Made by a program: the position numbers and the translations under genes
The notes under the pieces: model-generated
The model's database searches: none
What the model was told of the DNA's origin: nothing
The model's input: only the letters and a program-made list of their open reading frames with translations
Assembly: GCA_035515795.1 (NCBI GenBank)
Contig: DATJAY010000025.1
Span: forward strand, 1 to 64,000
Source: Candidatus Acidiferrales bacterium
GTDB taxonomy: Bacteria; Bacteroidota; Ignavibacteria; Kryptoniales; JAKASW01
Direction of reading: 5' to 3'
Length of the DNA stretch: 64,000 nucleotides
Part shown: in pieces, positions 46,225 to 55,335 of the stretch
Layout: each line of letters opens with the position of its first letter
Position numbering within the stretch: position 1 is the first letter of the stretch

Positions 46225-47711
46225 TGGACCAAGCAGTAACGAAAGGCGAACCCGCCTACGGGGAAAGCGAACAAATCTCTCTCACTCAAAATGCAGGGCT
46301 TGTCGGAATCTCGAAGCTGATAAGCATTTTCGGTTCCCTCGTGGCTTCGATAGCACTCGCGAGGATTCTGTCGCGTTCCGAGTATGGAAACTACGAGCAA
46401 GTTTGGCTGGTTTACAACTCGTCTCTCCCTCTGATCGCGTACGGACTCAGCAGCTCAGTCTATTTTTTTTCGGCGAGAGAAAATAGACGGACCGTCTATT
46501 CGGCGGTTGTGCTCGCCGCGTCAATCATCGGCATTCTCGTTGGAATCGTCCTAATGCTCATTGCCCCATCGATTTCGCGATTGTTTAATTCCAGCCAGCT
46601 TACCGATTATATACGTATGTTTGCCGTTTACTCGGTGATATCTTCGTCCTCCATCATGTTTGAATCGGTTTTCGTGACCGAGAAGAAAGTTGGACTGCTG
46701 TTGTTGGGGAATACGATAACATCGGTTCTGTTTGCCATCATGGTTTCACTTTCCGCGTTTGAGTTTCACAGTTTGACCGTTGTGTTCATTTCGGTCATTA
46801 TCGTCGGGGGATGCAAATCGTTTTATCTCTTGATTTTTCTAATGAGAACACGAAACTTAACCGTTCATAGAGTATTTCCCGTTATGAAGGCGCAACTGTA
46901 CTATGCGCTTCCGATTTTCGTGAGCACCATGATGGGGATAATCAGCAAGCAGATCGACAAGTATTTAGTGACCCTTTTTTATTCTTCGGATCAGTTTGCG
47001 GTGTACGCGGTAGGCTCGAAGGAGATTCCGTTGATTGCGGTCATCACCGGATCGGCGTCTGCAGTCCTTTTCCCAGTGTTGAGCAACTTTGGTTTCCTTG
47101 AGATGCGTCATAAGTTCGTCGAGGTTTGGAAAAATTCCATTTCAAAGACCGGCTTTTTCCTTCTTCCGATGATGGTGTTCCTTCTGTTTTCTGCCGGAGA
47201 TTTTATGTATTTTCTGTTCGGACAGAAGTACGTTGCGAGCGCAACTATCTTCCGCATTTTTCTACTTCTTATCCCGCTAAGGCTGGCATTTTACGGTCAG
47301 GCGCTTTTTTCTCTCGGGAAACAAAAACTTTACATGTATACTGCAATTGGAGAAATGATCTTGAGCGGCGCTGCATCATATTTCCTTTTGGCGAAATACG
47401 GGCTCGAAGGTGCTGCGGTCGGTAAAATAATCATCACATACCTTCAAGTGATAATCATTGTCGGGGCGCTTCTTATTTTTCTCAAAACAAACATCAGAGA
47501 ATTTTTCCCATGGATTAAAATTCTGAAAATATTAATTTTATCCATGATAGCATCCGCACCGGCTTTCTATGTCGGAAATTATTTTTCAAACGTTTATGTG
47601 CGTTTTATGATAGAAAGTTCCCTTTTCGCATCGGCTTACGCCGCTGCGGCAATCGCGACGAAGTCCGTGCGTCTAGTAGATCTAAGGAGACTTCGATTTA
47701 CCGTGAATTGA
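46224..47711 (+). CDS. Polysaccharide flippase (Wzx/MOP superfamily), second copy
   Basis: About 495 residues with 13-14 hydrophobic helices. The N-terminal ISKLISIFGSLVASIALARILSRSEYGNYEQVW segment is the classic polysaccharide-synthase (PF01943-like) signature. The ATG at 46224 overlaps the previous stop; a TTG at 46221 adds one residue. It differs from the MurJ-like flippase at 18383 and sits apart from the main locus with an acyltransferase, so it probably serves another glycan. Confidence 0.88.
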   Translation: MDQAVTKGEPAYGESEQISLTQNAGLVGISKLISIFGSLVASIALARILSRSEYGNYEQVWLVYNSSLPLIAYGLSSSVYFFSARENRRTVYSAVVLAASIIGILVGIVLMLIAPSISRLFNSSQLTDYIRMFAVYSVISSSSIMFESVFVTEKKVGLLLLGNTITSVLFAIMVSLSAFEFHSLTVVFISVIIVGGCKSFYLLIFLMRTRNLTVHRVFPVMKAQLYYALPIFVSTMMGIISKQIDKYLVTLFYSSDQFAVYAVGSKEIPLIAVITGSASAVLFPVLSNFGFLEMRHKFVEVWKNSISKTGFFLLPMMVFLLFSAGDFMYFLFGQKYVASATIFRIFLLLIPLRLAFYGQALFSLGKQKLYMYTAIGEMILSGAASYFLLAKYGLEGAAVGKIIITYLQVIIIVGALLIFLKTNIREFFPWIKILKILILSMIASAPAFYVGNYFSNVYVRFMIESSLFASAYAAAAIATKSVRLVDLRRLRFTVN

Positions 47712-47717
47712 GGGGAA

Positions 47718-47966
47718 ATGATAATGATATTGGGTAGGCCTGCAGAAAAGACAATTGAGAAAATAGAAGATTACGCAGGAGGCTCGTGCGGAATTCATCG
47801 CGGAGTACTTCTCGTTGCGGACAACGTCCCCTGGTCAGACTGCGTTGTCAGGAAGGGAGATGCTATCAAGGAATCCATGCGGCTAATTTTTTCATTAGCA
47901 AATTTGCGGCTTCGGTTGTGCCGGCGCGCGGCTGTGCAATGGTCGCTCACAAAATCTGAGAGGTAA
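47718..47966 (+). CDS. Hypothetical small protein, doubtful
   Basis: 82 codons, with a GAGGGG ribosome-type site before the ATG at 47718 and only six bases after the flippase stop. I recognise no family. The C-terminal 35 residues are unusually Arg/Leu-rich and look unlike an evolved protein end, so it may be spurious or a decayed gene. It ends three bases before the next GTG start. Confidence 0.35.
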   Translation: MIMILGRPAEKTIEKIEDYAGGSCGIHRGVLLVADNVPWSDCVVRKGDAIKESMRLIFSLANLRLRLCRRAAVQWSLTKSER

Positions 47967-47968
47967 TC

Positions 47969-48244
47969 GTGGTTTATATTTATTATCATGTCGTCTCGAT
48001 AGAGACCTACAAGGCTAAAATGAAATCTTATTTTGATCAGGCGAAAAAGTTTGGTGTAACTTCGATCGTGCAAAAAAGACATGAACCTGAATATTTCATG
48101 GAAATTATATCCACCCGGTCGGATGTCGGCGAGCAATTGAAAGGACTTTCTGAACTGCGGGCCAGCATGGGCATGACTAAATTATTGCTGAATAACAAAA
48201 TACATGTCGAAGTTTTTGATGAACTTATTGGGGAAAATCGGTAA
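47969..48244 (+). CDS. Hypothetical 91-residue protein
   Basis: Start GTG at 47969, with an AGAGG site. The N-terminal strand VYIYYHVVSIETYKAKMKSYF suggests a small alpha/beta ferredoxin-like fold of the kind seen in DUF4936-type or monooxygenase-like proteins. I cannot assign a family firmly. There are no signal or membrane segments. A TAAGGAGG sequence overlapping its stop has no usable start codon after it. Confidence 0.6.
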   Translation: MVYIYYHVVSIETYKAKMKSYFDQAKKFGVTSIVQKRHEPEYFMEIISTRSDVGEQLKGLSELRASMGMTKLLLNNKIHVEVFDELIGENR

Positions 48245-48456
48245 GGAGGAATAGCATCAACCGAAGAGGCACAGTCATATTCCGAGGACTTGCAGACTGA
48301 AAATTGCACTAAACGTCCAAAGAACTTTTTCGTACAAACTATTGAGGCACCTGGTGCAGTTGAGGGCAAATTTCATTATCCCGCTTATAATCAATGGAAA
48401 AGTTACTTTTGAAGATCCTATTTTGAAGAATAAATTAAAATCATATTGGAGTAGAA

Positions 48457-49062
48457 ATGTCTAAACTTGTTTTAGTCCGCCATGGTGAATCGCAATGGAA
48501 TCTTGAAAATCGTTTTACCGGCTGGGTCGATGTACCACTATCAGAGCGCGGTGTCAAAGAGGCGGAATCTGCCGGCGAGAAATTGAAAAGTTACAGGTTT
48601 GATCTCGGATACTGTTCCAAGCTCAAGCGTGCGATAGATACCCTGAAAATCGTCCTGCAGAAAACCGGACAAACCAACCTTCCTGTTGAATATGATACGG
48701 CGCTTAACGAGAGACACTATGGTGATCTTCAAGGCTTGAATAAAGCAGAGACAGCAAAGAAGTATGGGGATGAACAAGTGCATATCTGGAGGAGAAGCTA
48801 CGACGTTCCGCCTCCAAACGGTGAGAGCCTCAAAGATACAGCGGCCAGGGTTCTACCTTACTGGAAATTCAAGATTTATCCTGATGTCAAGGCGGGGAAG
48901 GAAATTCTAGTCGTCGCGCATGGAAACAGCCTACGTTCACTCGTGATGTTCCTCGACAACATGACGAAAGAGCAGGTGCTTGAGTTGAATATTCCAACCG
49001 GCGTCCCGCTGGTTTATGAATTCAGCGGCGAGAAGGTTCTCAGCAAAAAATATCTGGAATAA
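48457..49062 (+). CDS. gpmA: 2,3-bisphosphoglycerate-dependent phosphoglycerate mutase
   Basis: 201 residues. The phosphohistidine motif is [10 protein letters not shown] with His9. Further motifs are [26 protein letters not shown] and [12 protein letters not shown], with the second catalytic His. Interconverts 3- and 2-phosphoglycerate in glycolysis and gluconeogenesis. It is shorter than E. coli GpmA (250), matching the compact bacterial forms. Confidence 0.95.
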   Translation: MSKLVLVRHGESQWNLENRFTGWVDVPLSERGVKEAESAGEKLKSYRFDLGYCSKLKRAIDTLKIVLQKTGQTNLPVEYDTALNERHYGDLQGLNKAETAKKYGDEQVHIWRRSYDVPPPNGESLKDTAARVLPYWKFKIYPDVKAGKEILVVAHGNSLRSLVMFLDNMTKEQVLELNIPTGVPLVYEFSGEKVLSKKYLE

Positions 49063-49093
49063 AACTCCGTAACATGCTAAATTTAAAGCCCTT

Positions 49094-49167
49094 GGCGGAG
49101 TAGCTCAGTTGGTTAGAGCAGTGGAATCATAATCCACGTGTCGGGGGTTCGAATCCCTCCTCCGCTA
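49094..49167 (+). tRNA. tRNA-Met (CAT), elongator type
   Basis: A 74-base cloverleaf. The acceptor GGCGGAG pairs with CTCCGCT with a G1-U72 wobble, and the discriminator is A. The D stem is GCTC/GAGC. The anticodon arm is GTGGA-ATCATAA-TCCAC with anticodon CAT. The T arm is GGGGG-TTCGAAT-CCCTC. The anticodon stem lacks the three consecutive G-C pairs of an initiator, so it is elongator tRNA-Met; a lysidine-modified Ile tRNA is less likely. CCA is not encoded. Confidence 0.95.
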
Positions 49168-49359
49168 CGAATCCCCATCAAAACGGCCTTCGTTCGCATG
49201 CCAACGGTTTATTATTTAAGATTTCTGAAGCAACGTGGACGTTCAGAACAATTGCAGGTTAGCCGTCTTTGCGCTAAATTAGTGTTTGGCATTGTAAGTT
49301 TCATGGTCGCAAACACCATGAGGCTTTCTCTTACAGCACAGTACAAAAAAGGAGTCATT

Positions 49360-49596
49360 ATGAGTGCTAAGACAGTTGAAAGGTTGCTTGCTGTACTGCT
49401 TTTGGTGGTTTGGGTTCTCCTGTTGGTACGGGCGCGCGCCCTTAATCCGGCTGCATTTTCTGAAATGCAAGCCATCATCATTTTGGGATCCCTGGCAGTG
49501 TTAGTGGTTGTTGTTTTGTCTTTTGCCATAAAGCATCGTCTGCCTGTTCAGAACAAGGCAAAAGATAATATCGTCGCCGAATCAACAAATAAGTGA
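49360..49596 (+). CDS. Small two-helix membrane protein
   Basis: 78 residues. The frame is open back into the tRNA gene, but the ATG at 49360 has an AAAGGAG ribosome site and starts a sensible protein. Two hydrophobic helices (about 8-23 and 38-56) are joined by a short loop, followed by a charged tail. No known family is evident. Confidence 0.65.
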   Translation: MSAKTVERLLAVLLLVVWVLLLVRARALNPAAFSEMQAIIILGSLAVLVVVVLSFAIKHRLPVQNKAKDNIVAESTNK

Positions 49597-49824
49597 TTCC
49601 AGTTTTGAAATTGTCGCTTTGACCGGCGGTCATTCTAATTGGACGCCTGCAGTATCCGGCGTTCCTTGCTAGATTTCAGAATTGCAGAGATTTAGATCCC
49701 GGGTGTCGCGAACCTCCTGAATGCGCCAGCTTCTGTCAAAGATCAACTGCAAGGTTTGATCGACTTTGCAGGTAGGTACAGCTGCATTTTTCCTTCAAGA
49801 CAAAACCAAGAGATTAAATCAACA

Positions 49825-50625
49825 ATGAAACGATTTATCGCATCGTTTTGCGTTACAGTCGTGGCAATATCTCCATGCTGCTCGCAATCACTTGATAGTT
49901 CTTTCGTCTCAGCGCTTTTTCGCGGACATGATGGCACGTTTGTCCTGTGCGATAAAAACAAAGGCGAATATTTTAGATACAATTCTAAACGTTGCGCCCA
50001 ACGTTTCTTGCCTGCCTCGACGTACAAGATTCCAAATGCGCTGATCGGATTGGAGACCGGCGTAATTCCGGATTCGAATTACGTCATAAAGTGGGACGGC
50101 AACCCTGAGCCCATCAAGGAATGGGAACGAGACCACGATTTGAAGTCGGCTATTCAGTTCTCGGTTGTCTGGTATTTCCAGGAGCTCGCACGAAGGGTAG
50201 GCAGAGAACGAGAGCAGCGCTGGCTTGATACGCTCGATTATGGCAACAAAATAATCGGCGACAGTGTCGACCGTTTCTGGTTAGATAACAGTCTGAGGAT
50301 CTCCGCCGACGAGCAAGTTGAATTTCTGAAGAAGCTCTATGGTGAGACTCTTCCATTCTCAAAACGTTCGATGAAGATTGTCAAAGATATAATGTCGTCG
50401 GAGCAGATCGGAAAGGCAACGATTAAATTCAAAACCGGAACGGGTCATTTCGAAGACCCCACCGACAGAGCTACACATTTTATCGGATGGCTCGTGGGAT
50501 ATGTCGAGCGCGAAGGCGAGGTTTATGTTTTTGCATTCAATGTTGACGGAAAGGATTTTGATGAAGTCTCCCGCCTCAGGGATTCAGCTCCCGTGGAGAT
50601 CATGAAAGAGGCGGGGATCCTGTGA
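49825..50625 (+). CDS. Class D (OXA-type) serine beta-lactamase
   Basis: 266 residues, started at the ATG at 49825 because it opens a signal peptide (about 1-20, ending near PCCSQ). All class D motifs are present: Ser65-Thr-Tyr-Lys68 (PASTYKIPN), Ser113-Val-Val, Tyr139-Gly-Asn, the FWLDNSLRISADEQ block and Lys203-Thr-Gly. The active-site Lys is expected to be carboxylated. Acts on beta-lactams in the periplasm; spectrum not predictable. No mobile element is nearby, so it looks intrinsic. Confidence 0.92.
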   Translation: MKRFIASFCVTVVAISPCCSQSLDSSFVSALFRGHDGTFVLCDKNKGEYFRYNSKRCAQRFLPASTYKIPNALIGLETGVIPDSNYVIKWDGNPEPIKEWERDHDLKSAIQFSVVWYFQELARRVGREREQRWLDTLDYGNKIIGDSVDRFWLDNSLRISADEQVEFLKKLYGETLPFSKRSMKIVKDIMSSEQIGKATIKFKTGTGHFEDPTDRATHFIGWLVGYVEREGEVYVFAFNVDGKDFDEVSRLRDSAPVEIMKEAGIL

Positions 50626-50650
50626 TGAGCTCGTCATCCCTCTAATTTTT
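50624..50650. terminator. Weak terminator-like hairpin between convergent genes
   Basis: GATGA (50624-50628) and TCATC (50634-50638) flank a five-base loop overlapping the beta-lactamase stop, followed by an AT stretch with six T residues (50645-50650). The stem is short; it could end the beta-lactamase transcript. Confidence 0.35.
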
Positions 50651-51547
50651 TGGGCGGATGTCGGCCACTGCTTCTTCGACGGTTTTGAATTTAAATTGAA
50701 ATCCATCTTTGGATAACCGTTCGGGAACAACGCGCTGACTGACAAGTATCGTTTCTTCCGCCAATTTTCCGAGGAAAAGTTTTACTAAACTCTTCGGGAT
50801 TCTGAAAAGAGTCGGGCCAATTTGTTTGCAGACTTCGGTCATTCTTGCAGGAACCGGGGCCACGAGATTGTAAATTCCGCTTGAGGCTGAATTCTTGATG
50901 AGGAAATAAATTGCGTTGATTTCGTCTTCATAATGAATCCATGGCATCCACTGTCTCCCCGAGCCGAGCATCGTTCCGGTGTGATATTTGTAGGACGAAG
51001 CGAGTTTTGGAAAAGCTCCACCACCCGAAGAAAGCACGACGCCGCTTCTGATTATGACGCACCTTACTCCTGAGGTTTCGACAGCTGCAGTCGACTTTTC
51101 CCATTCCCTCGCGACTTCTGGAAGAAAGCCACTCCCGCCCTCTGAATTCTCCGTCAGAATTTCCTCTCCGCGTGTACCATAATATCCTACGGCCGATGCC
51201 TGAATTAAGACCTGCGGCGGGTTCTTCATCAGACGGATGAGTTCACTGATTAATTGCCCGCCTTTCACTCGGCTGTCCTTTATCTTTTTCCGTTTATTTT
51301 TTGTCCAGATAGAAGAGCCGATGTTTTCTCCCGCCAAGTTTACGATTGCATCGGAATTGTCCAGCTCTTTCAAGAGGCCGTTCATGTTGTTGAATGACCA
51401 CTCGATCGCTTCGAGTCTGTTTCCTAATAAAGACCTAGCACGGCCCGGATTGCGAGAGAGTGCGATTACTCGGTTGTTTTCCTCAATAAGGAAATCGATA
51501 AGGCCTTTCCCAATAAAACCGGTCGCTCCGGTGACTGCAATTTTCAT
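50642..51547 (-). CDS. TIGR01777-type NAD-dependent epimerase (YfcH-like)
   Basis: 301 residues. The nucleotide motif is VTGATGFIGKGL (about 4-15), followed by NLAGENIGSSIWT, ASAVGYYGTRG, and the typical VLVSQRVVPERL-like C-terminus. Known family: extended SDR of unknown substrate, related to SDR39U1 and YfcH. It is convergent with the beta-lactamase. Confidence 0.9.
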   Translation of the reverse strand: MKIAVTGATGFIGKGLIDFLIEENNRVIALSRNPGRARSLLGNRLEAIEWSFNNMNGLLKELDNSDAIVNLAGENIGSSIWTKNKRKKIKDSRVKGGQLISELIRLMKNPPQVLIQASAVGYYGTRGEEILTENSEGGSGFLPEVAREWEKSTAAVETSGVRCVIIRSGVVLSSGGGAFPKLASSYKYHTGTMLGSGRQWMPWIHYEDEINAIYFLIKNSASSGIYNLVAPVPARMTEVCKQIGPTLFRIPKSLVKLFLGKLAEETILVSQRVVPERLSKDGFQFKFKTVEEAVADIRPKN

Positions 51548-51760
51548 TCTGTGTGAAAATATAACATGCGTCTGACAGAGAAAGTACGGTAATCTTAGGC
51601 TCCTATTTGACTGTCAATCAACCTGAACCGTTTCGTCGCGCGCTATTTGACTTGTGGTTGTGTTCCTAGTGAGTGGCGGAAGTATCTTTTTCCCGGCCTG
51701 ATCGTCTATTCTGAGGCGTGTAAATCCAAAACAGAATTTTAAACTTTAGAAGATGTAGGA

Positions 51761-54619
51761 ATGTCAAACAGTAGTATGTCTGTACCAAGATTGTCTTTAG
51801 TTTTTACATTCGCTCTATTCTGCTTTGCGTCGTCATCAACTGCAATTGCTCAGAATTATTCAATACGAGGCAGGGTAATTGATGAGAACATGTCAGCTTT
51901 GCCCGGAGTTTTGGTCCGTTTGATCGGGTTGTCGGATTCTGCTAAGTCCTATGCGGCTTCCACAGATTTGGATGGCACTTTTGCGTTCAAAAATATTTCG
52001 CGACAATCTTATCGACTTGACTTATCGGCAGTCGGCAGGAAAAATTTCTCAACGGTCATCAAAGTGGTTGACAGAAATATCGACATCGGGGACTTGTCAA
52101 TGAAAGAGTCTGCGATTCCAATGCACGGCGTCACGGTGGAGGGCCGTGTCCCGTCGGCGATACAAAACGGGGACACGACGGAATTCCAGGCAGTCGCGGT
52201 CAAGATGAACCGTGATGCAACTATGGAGGATCTGCTGACGAAGTTGCCGGGGATCGTCGTCACGAACGGCACCGTGACAGTCGGCGGCGAAACCGTCCAG
52301 CGTGTCCTCGTCGACGGAAGACCGTACTTCGGCGACGATCCGACTCTCGCGATTCGCAATCTCCCTGCTGAGGTGATCGACAGGATCCAGGTTTTCGATC
52401 AAATGAGCGATCAAGCGCAATTCACAGGTTTTGACGACGGGCAGTCGGTGAAAGCCATCAACGTCGTCACAAGACGAAACAGGCCCAATTTGAATTTTGG
52501 GAAATTCACCGCGGGTTATGGAAGTGATGATGGGAGATACGATGCCGCCGCTAACATGAACATGTTTGACGGCAACAGCAGAATATCTTTGCTCGGCTCA
52601 TCCAATAACGTCAACCAGCAAGACTTTTCTACACAGGATATTCTCGGAGTGATCTCTTCGAGAAATCAGACGTTCACGCCTGGAGCGGGTGGTGCTTTCG
52701 GAGGGAGAGGCCAGAGACGGGTAAACCCGTTTGGACGATCCGGCGCGATAAGCTCCAACAACCAGTTCGTTGGACAGCAGCAGGGAATTAATAACACCAG
52801 CATGATTGGAACAAATGCCTCAGACAGCCTGGCAGACAATCTCTTTGCACAGGGAAGTTATTTCTTTAACCGCGTTGGCAACCAAAACAATCAATATGAT
52901 CACCGCCAGTATCTTCTCGGCGGTGATTCGACAAGTCTGTATGATCAAAATAGTAACGTCGCAAGTACCAATTATAACAACCGTATAAACGGCCGTCTCG
53001 ATTATGCCGCAGATCCGTCAAACAAATTAACGATACTTCCGGTCCTATATTTCCAATCTAATCGTGCCAACAATTTTCTCGATGCGACGACCTCACAAAA
53101 CGAAGACACTTCGACTAATACGAATTCCCTTAATAACGGCTACAATCTTACCGCGCATGCCATATATCGGCACGCCTTTGATTTGCCTGGGAGAACTATT
53201 TCCATGGATTTTGGTGCCGGCGCGAATAGAAAACATACCAGCGGGCTTCTTTCTTCAGCCGACCAATATTATGGCATCGGTCCGAACGACAGTCTTTCGC
53301 AGCAATCAGACTACCTATCGAATGTCGAGACGGTGAGCGCCAATCTCATCTACACCGAACCGACGGACGTCAACGCAATGGCTGAACTTACATATAACCC
53401 ATCGTTCACCCGGAACACTGCTTATAAGAACACATACAATTTCGATCCCTTAACGCATGGGTACACCGATTTCTATTCCCCGCTTTCAAATTCTTATTCG
53501 GATAATTATATGACACAGAAAATCAGTTTCGGGTATCGATGGCGCAGTTCGGGTACCGTGGGCCGCGGGATCGGACCGAGCGGAACGGGATGGAACCTTA
53601 TGGCGAATCTATCCTATCAGTATGCCGAACTAAACGGTGATGATTCAACTTCTACAAAGATGAGTATCACGAAAAAGTTTTGGGACTTTCTTCCAAGTGT
53701 TCTAATCAACTACACGTCGCCTGACCACAGGAATCTCAGGATTTTTTACAGGACGTCTACAAGCGCGCCGGCGGTCACACAGCTTCAACAAGTGATCGAC
53801 AATTCCAATCCTCTTCTTCTCACGACGGGCAATCCTAATTTGGCCCAGTCGTACTCGCACTTGCTTCTTGCAAGATACAACCTCACGGCGCTCGGCCGAG
53901 CTAGGAGCATGTTCCTTCTTCTATTTGCTACATATACGCAAAATTACATCGGCAATGCAACGATAATTCCATCCCGCGACACCGTCTTATCGGATGGAAC
54001 AGCGTTGACGCAAGGGACACAACTGACATATCCGGTGAATTTGAACGGTTATTGGAGCGTACGTTCTTTTTTTACCTATGGACTCCCGTTCGATCTAATA
54101 AGCAGTGCGCTGAACCTGAGCGCCGGCATGACGTACAACCGGACTCCCGGCATGTTGAATAATGTGGTAAGCGATGCTAATACAATCGGACCAAACGCGG
54201 GTTTCGTGATAGGAAGCAACATCAGTCAGGATTTCGATTTTACTATTTCATACATGGGGAGCTACAATTTCGCGATGAATTCTCAGCAGACGACCGGCAA
54301 CGCCAATTATTATTCGCATACCGCTTTGTTGAAGTGGGTTTGGGAATTCTGGAACGGAATTGTTCTGAATAACCAGTTGAGCAACCAGATTACGAGCGGA
54401 CTCGCTCAGGGTTACGACCAGAATATTTTGCTGTGGAATCTCAGCCTGGCGAAAAAGTTTTTTGCGGATGAATCTGGCGAACTGCGTGTTTCCGTAAACG
54501 ATCTCCTCAGTCAAAACAAAAGTGTGAACCGATCGGTGACGGATACCTACATTGACGACACCCAGAATGAAGTTCTGACGAGATACGTCTTGGTGAGTTT
54601 CAGTTATACCGTGCGATGA
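51761..54619 (+). CDS. TonB-dependent outer-membrane protein (CarboxypepD_reg + plug + beta-barrel)
   Basis: 952 residues. The signal peptide is about 1-31, ending AIAQ. A CarboxypepD_reg-like domain (about 32-105) contains RGRVIDENMSALPGVLVRL. The plug-like region (about 115-230) has LLTKLPGIVVTNGTVTVGG and a RVLVDGRPYFG block, followed by a long barrel of the OMP_b-brl_3 type. It is rich in Asn in a 270-340 insert. There is no SusD partner. The substrate is unknown. It lies alone, with no recognised promoter in the 213-base gap before it. Confidence 0.85.
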   Translation: MSNSSMSVPRLSLVFTFALFCFASSSTAIAQNYSIRGRVIDENMSALPGVLVRLIGLSDSAKSYAASTDLDGTFAFKNISRQSYRLDLSAVGRKNFSTVIKVVDRNIDIGDLSMKESAIPMHGVTVEGRVPSAIQNGDTTEFQAVAVKMNRDATMEDLLTKLPGIVVTNGTVTVGGETVQRVLVDGRPYFGDDPTLAIRNLPAEVIDRIQVFDQMSDQAQFTGFDDGQSVKAINVVTRRNRPNLNFGKFTAGYGSDDGRYDAAANMNMFDGNSRISLLGSSNNVNQQDFSTQDILGVISSRNQTFTPGAGGAFGGRGQRRVNPFGRSGAISSNNQFVGQQQGINNTSMIGTNASDSLADNLFAQGSYFFNRVGNQNNQYDHRQYLLGGDSTSLYDQNSNVASTNYNNRINGRLDYAADPSNKLTILPVLYFQSNRANNFLDATTSQNEDTSTNTNSLNNGYNLTAHAIYRHAFDLPGRTISMDFGAGANRKHTSGLLSSADQYYGIGPNDSLSQQSDYLSNVETVSANLIYTEPTDVNAMAELTYNPSFTRNTAYKNTYNFDPLTHGYTDFYSPLSNSYSDNYMTQKISFGYRWRSSGTVGRGIGPSGTGWNLMANLSYQYAELNGDDSTSTKMSITKKFWDFLPSVLINYTSPDHRNLRIFYRTSTSAPAVTQLQQVIDNSNPLLLTTGNPNLAQSYSHLLLARYNLTALGRARSMFLLLFATYTQNYIGNATIIPSRDTVLSDGTALTQGTQLTYPVNLNGYWSVRSFFTYGLPFDLISSALNLSAGMTYNRTPGMLNNVVSDANTIGPNAGFVIGSNISQDFDFTISYMGSYNFAMNSQQTTGNANYYSHTALLKWVWEFWNGIVLNNQLSNQITSGLAQGYDQNILLWNLSLAKKFFADESGELRVSVNDLLSQNKSVNRSVTDTYIDDTQNEVLTRYVLVSFSYTVR

Positions 54620-54644
54620 GTTGCAGCCTCGTGCGATCCTGCGA

Positions 54645-55304
54645 TCAAATATCGAACAACAGCCCGCACGAAAGATAAATTATCGGACCGGCCTTTTCCT
54701 GCTCGGGAATTATGTATCCAAACCCTCCTTCAAATATAAATCTCTCGCCGGCGGCAACTCTCGCCTGTGTTCCAAGATTAACAATCGGGAACAATGCATT
54801 TGGCGGAATCTGGTCGCCCGTACCAAAGAGACTTCCCGGATAACCTTTTGCGGCTCCTAATCGGAGAGACGCGTAGTAATTCCATGTCGTCTCTCTAACC
54901 GTACCAATTGTCAGTGCGACATCGCCATTTGCACTCTTGCCGTCGGAATCGTCAGCGAGTCCGAGGCCAGCCTCAACCCGAATTCTTTCGGACACCTGAT
55001 ATCTTCCAACAACTTTTGCGGTCAGTGTTCCTTTCCCATTATCGCTTCTAACTACTCCTACCACATCTATTCCAAGGTCAAGATTCTCCGCCACGCCGCG
55101 TTTGTATCTTCCGAACCATCCCTGTCCGCCTGAATGTGCGCCTGGAAAGAGTGCGAAGCCGGTCCCGACGGCGAGTCCGACCTCGGAATGGCCGGTGTCG
55201 ACGACCGCCGGCCCACCGTATGTAACCAGCGGAGACGGCGGTGCGAAAGTTGAGCATCCCTCAAGTAACGAAAACAAAAGCACGATGACAGAATACTTTA
55301 CCAT
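54645..55304 (-). CDS. Predicted outer-membrane lipoprotein, barrel-like
   Basis: 219 residues, minus strand, with a GAGGGAG ribosome site. The lipobox is LLEGC, with Cys17 as the lipidation site. The remainder is a series of short alternating strands (VGLAVGTGFAL, LDLGIDVVGVV, IRVEAGLGLAD, RFIFEGGFGYI) suggesting a small beta-barrel anchored to the outer membrane. Function unknown. The + strand TonB gene ends 25 bases away. Confidence 0.78.
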   Translation of the reverse strand: MVKYSVIVLLFSLLEGCSTFAPPSPLVTYGGPAVVDTGHSEVGLAVGTGFALFPGAHSGGQGWFGRYKRGVAENLDLGIDVVGVVRSDNGKGTLTAKVVGRYQVSERIRVEAGLGLADDSDGKSANGDVALTIGTVRETTWNYYASLRLGAAKGYPGSLFGTGDQIPPNALFPIVNLGTQARVAAGERFIFEGGFGYIIPEQEKAGPIIYLSCGLLFDI

Positions 55305-55335
55305 GCTGCGCTCCCTCTCAGAACTTTAGTTTCTT

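Noticed and set aside
48251-48422. Open frame after TAAGGAGG near 48245
   Set aside because: The ribosome site is good, but no ATG or GTG follows; only ATA directly or a distant TTG at 48290. The product of about 43 residues matches nothing I recognise.
49138-49359. Upstream extension of the small membrane protein into the tRNA gene
   Set aside because: It would make the coding sequence overlap tRNA-Met; the ATG at 49360 has a clear AAAGGAG site.
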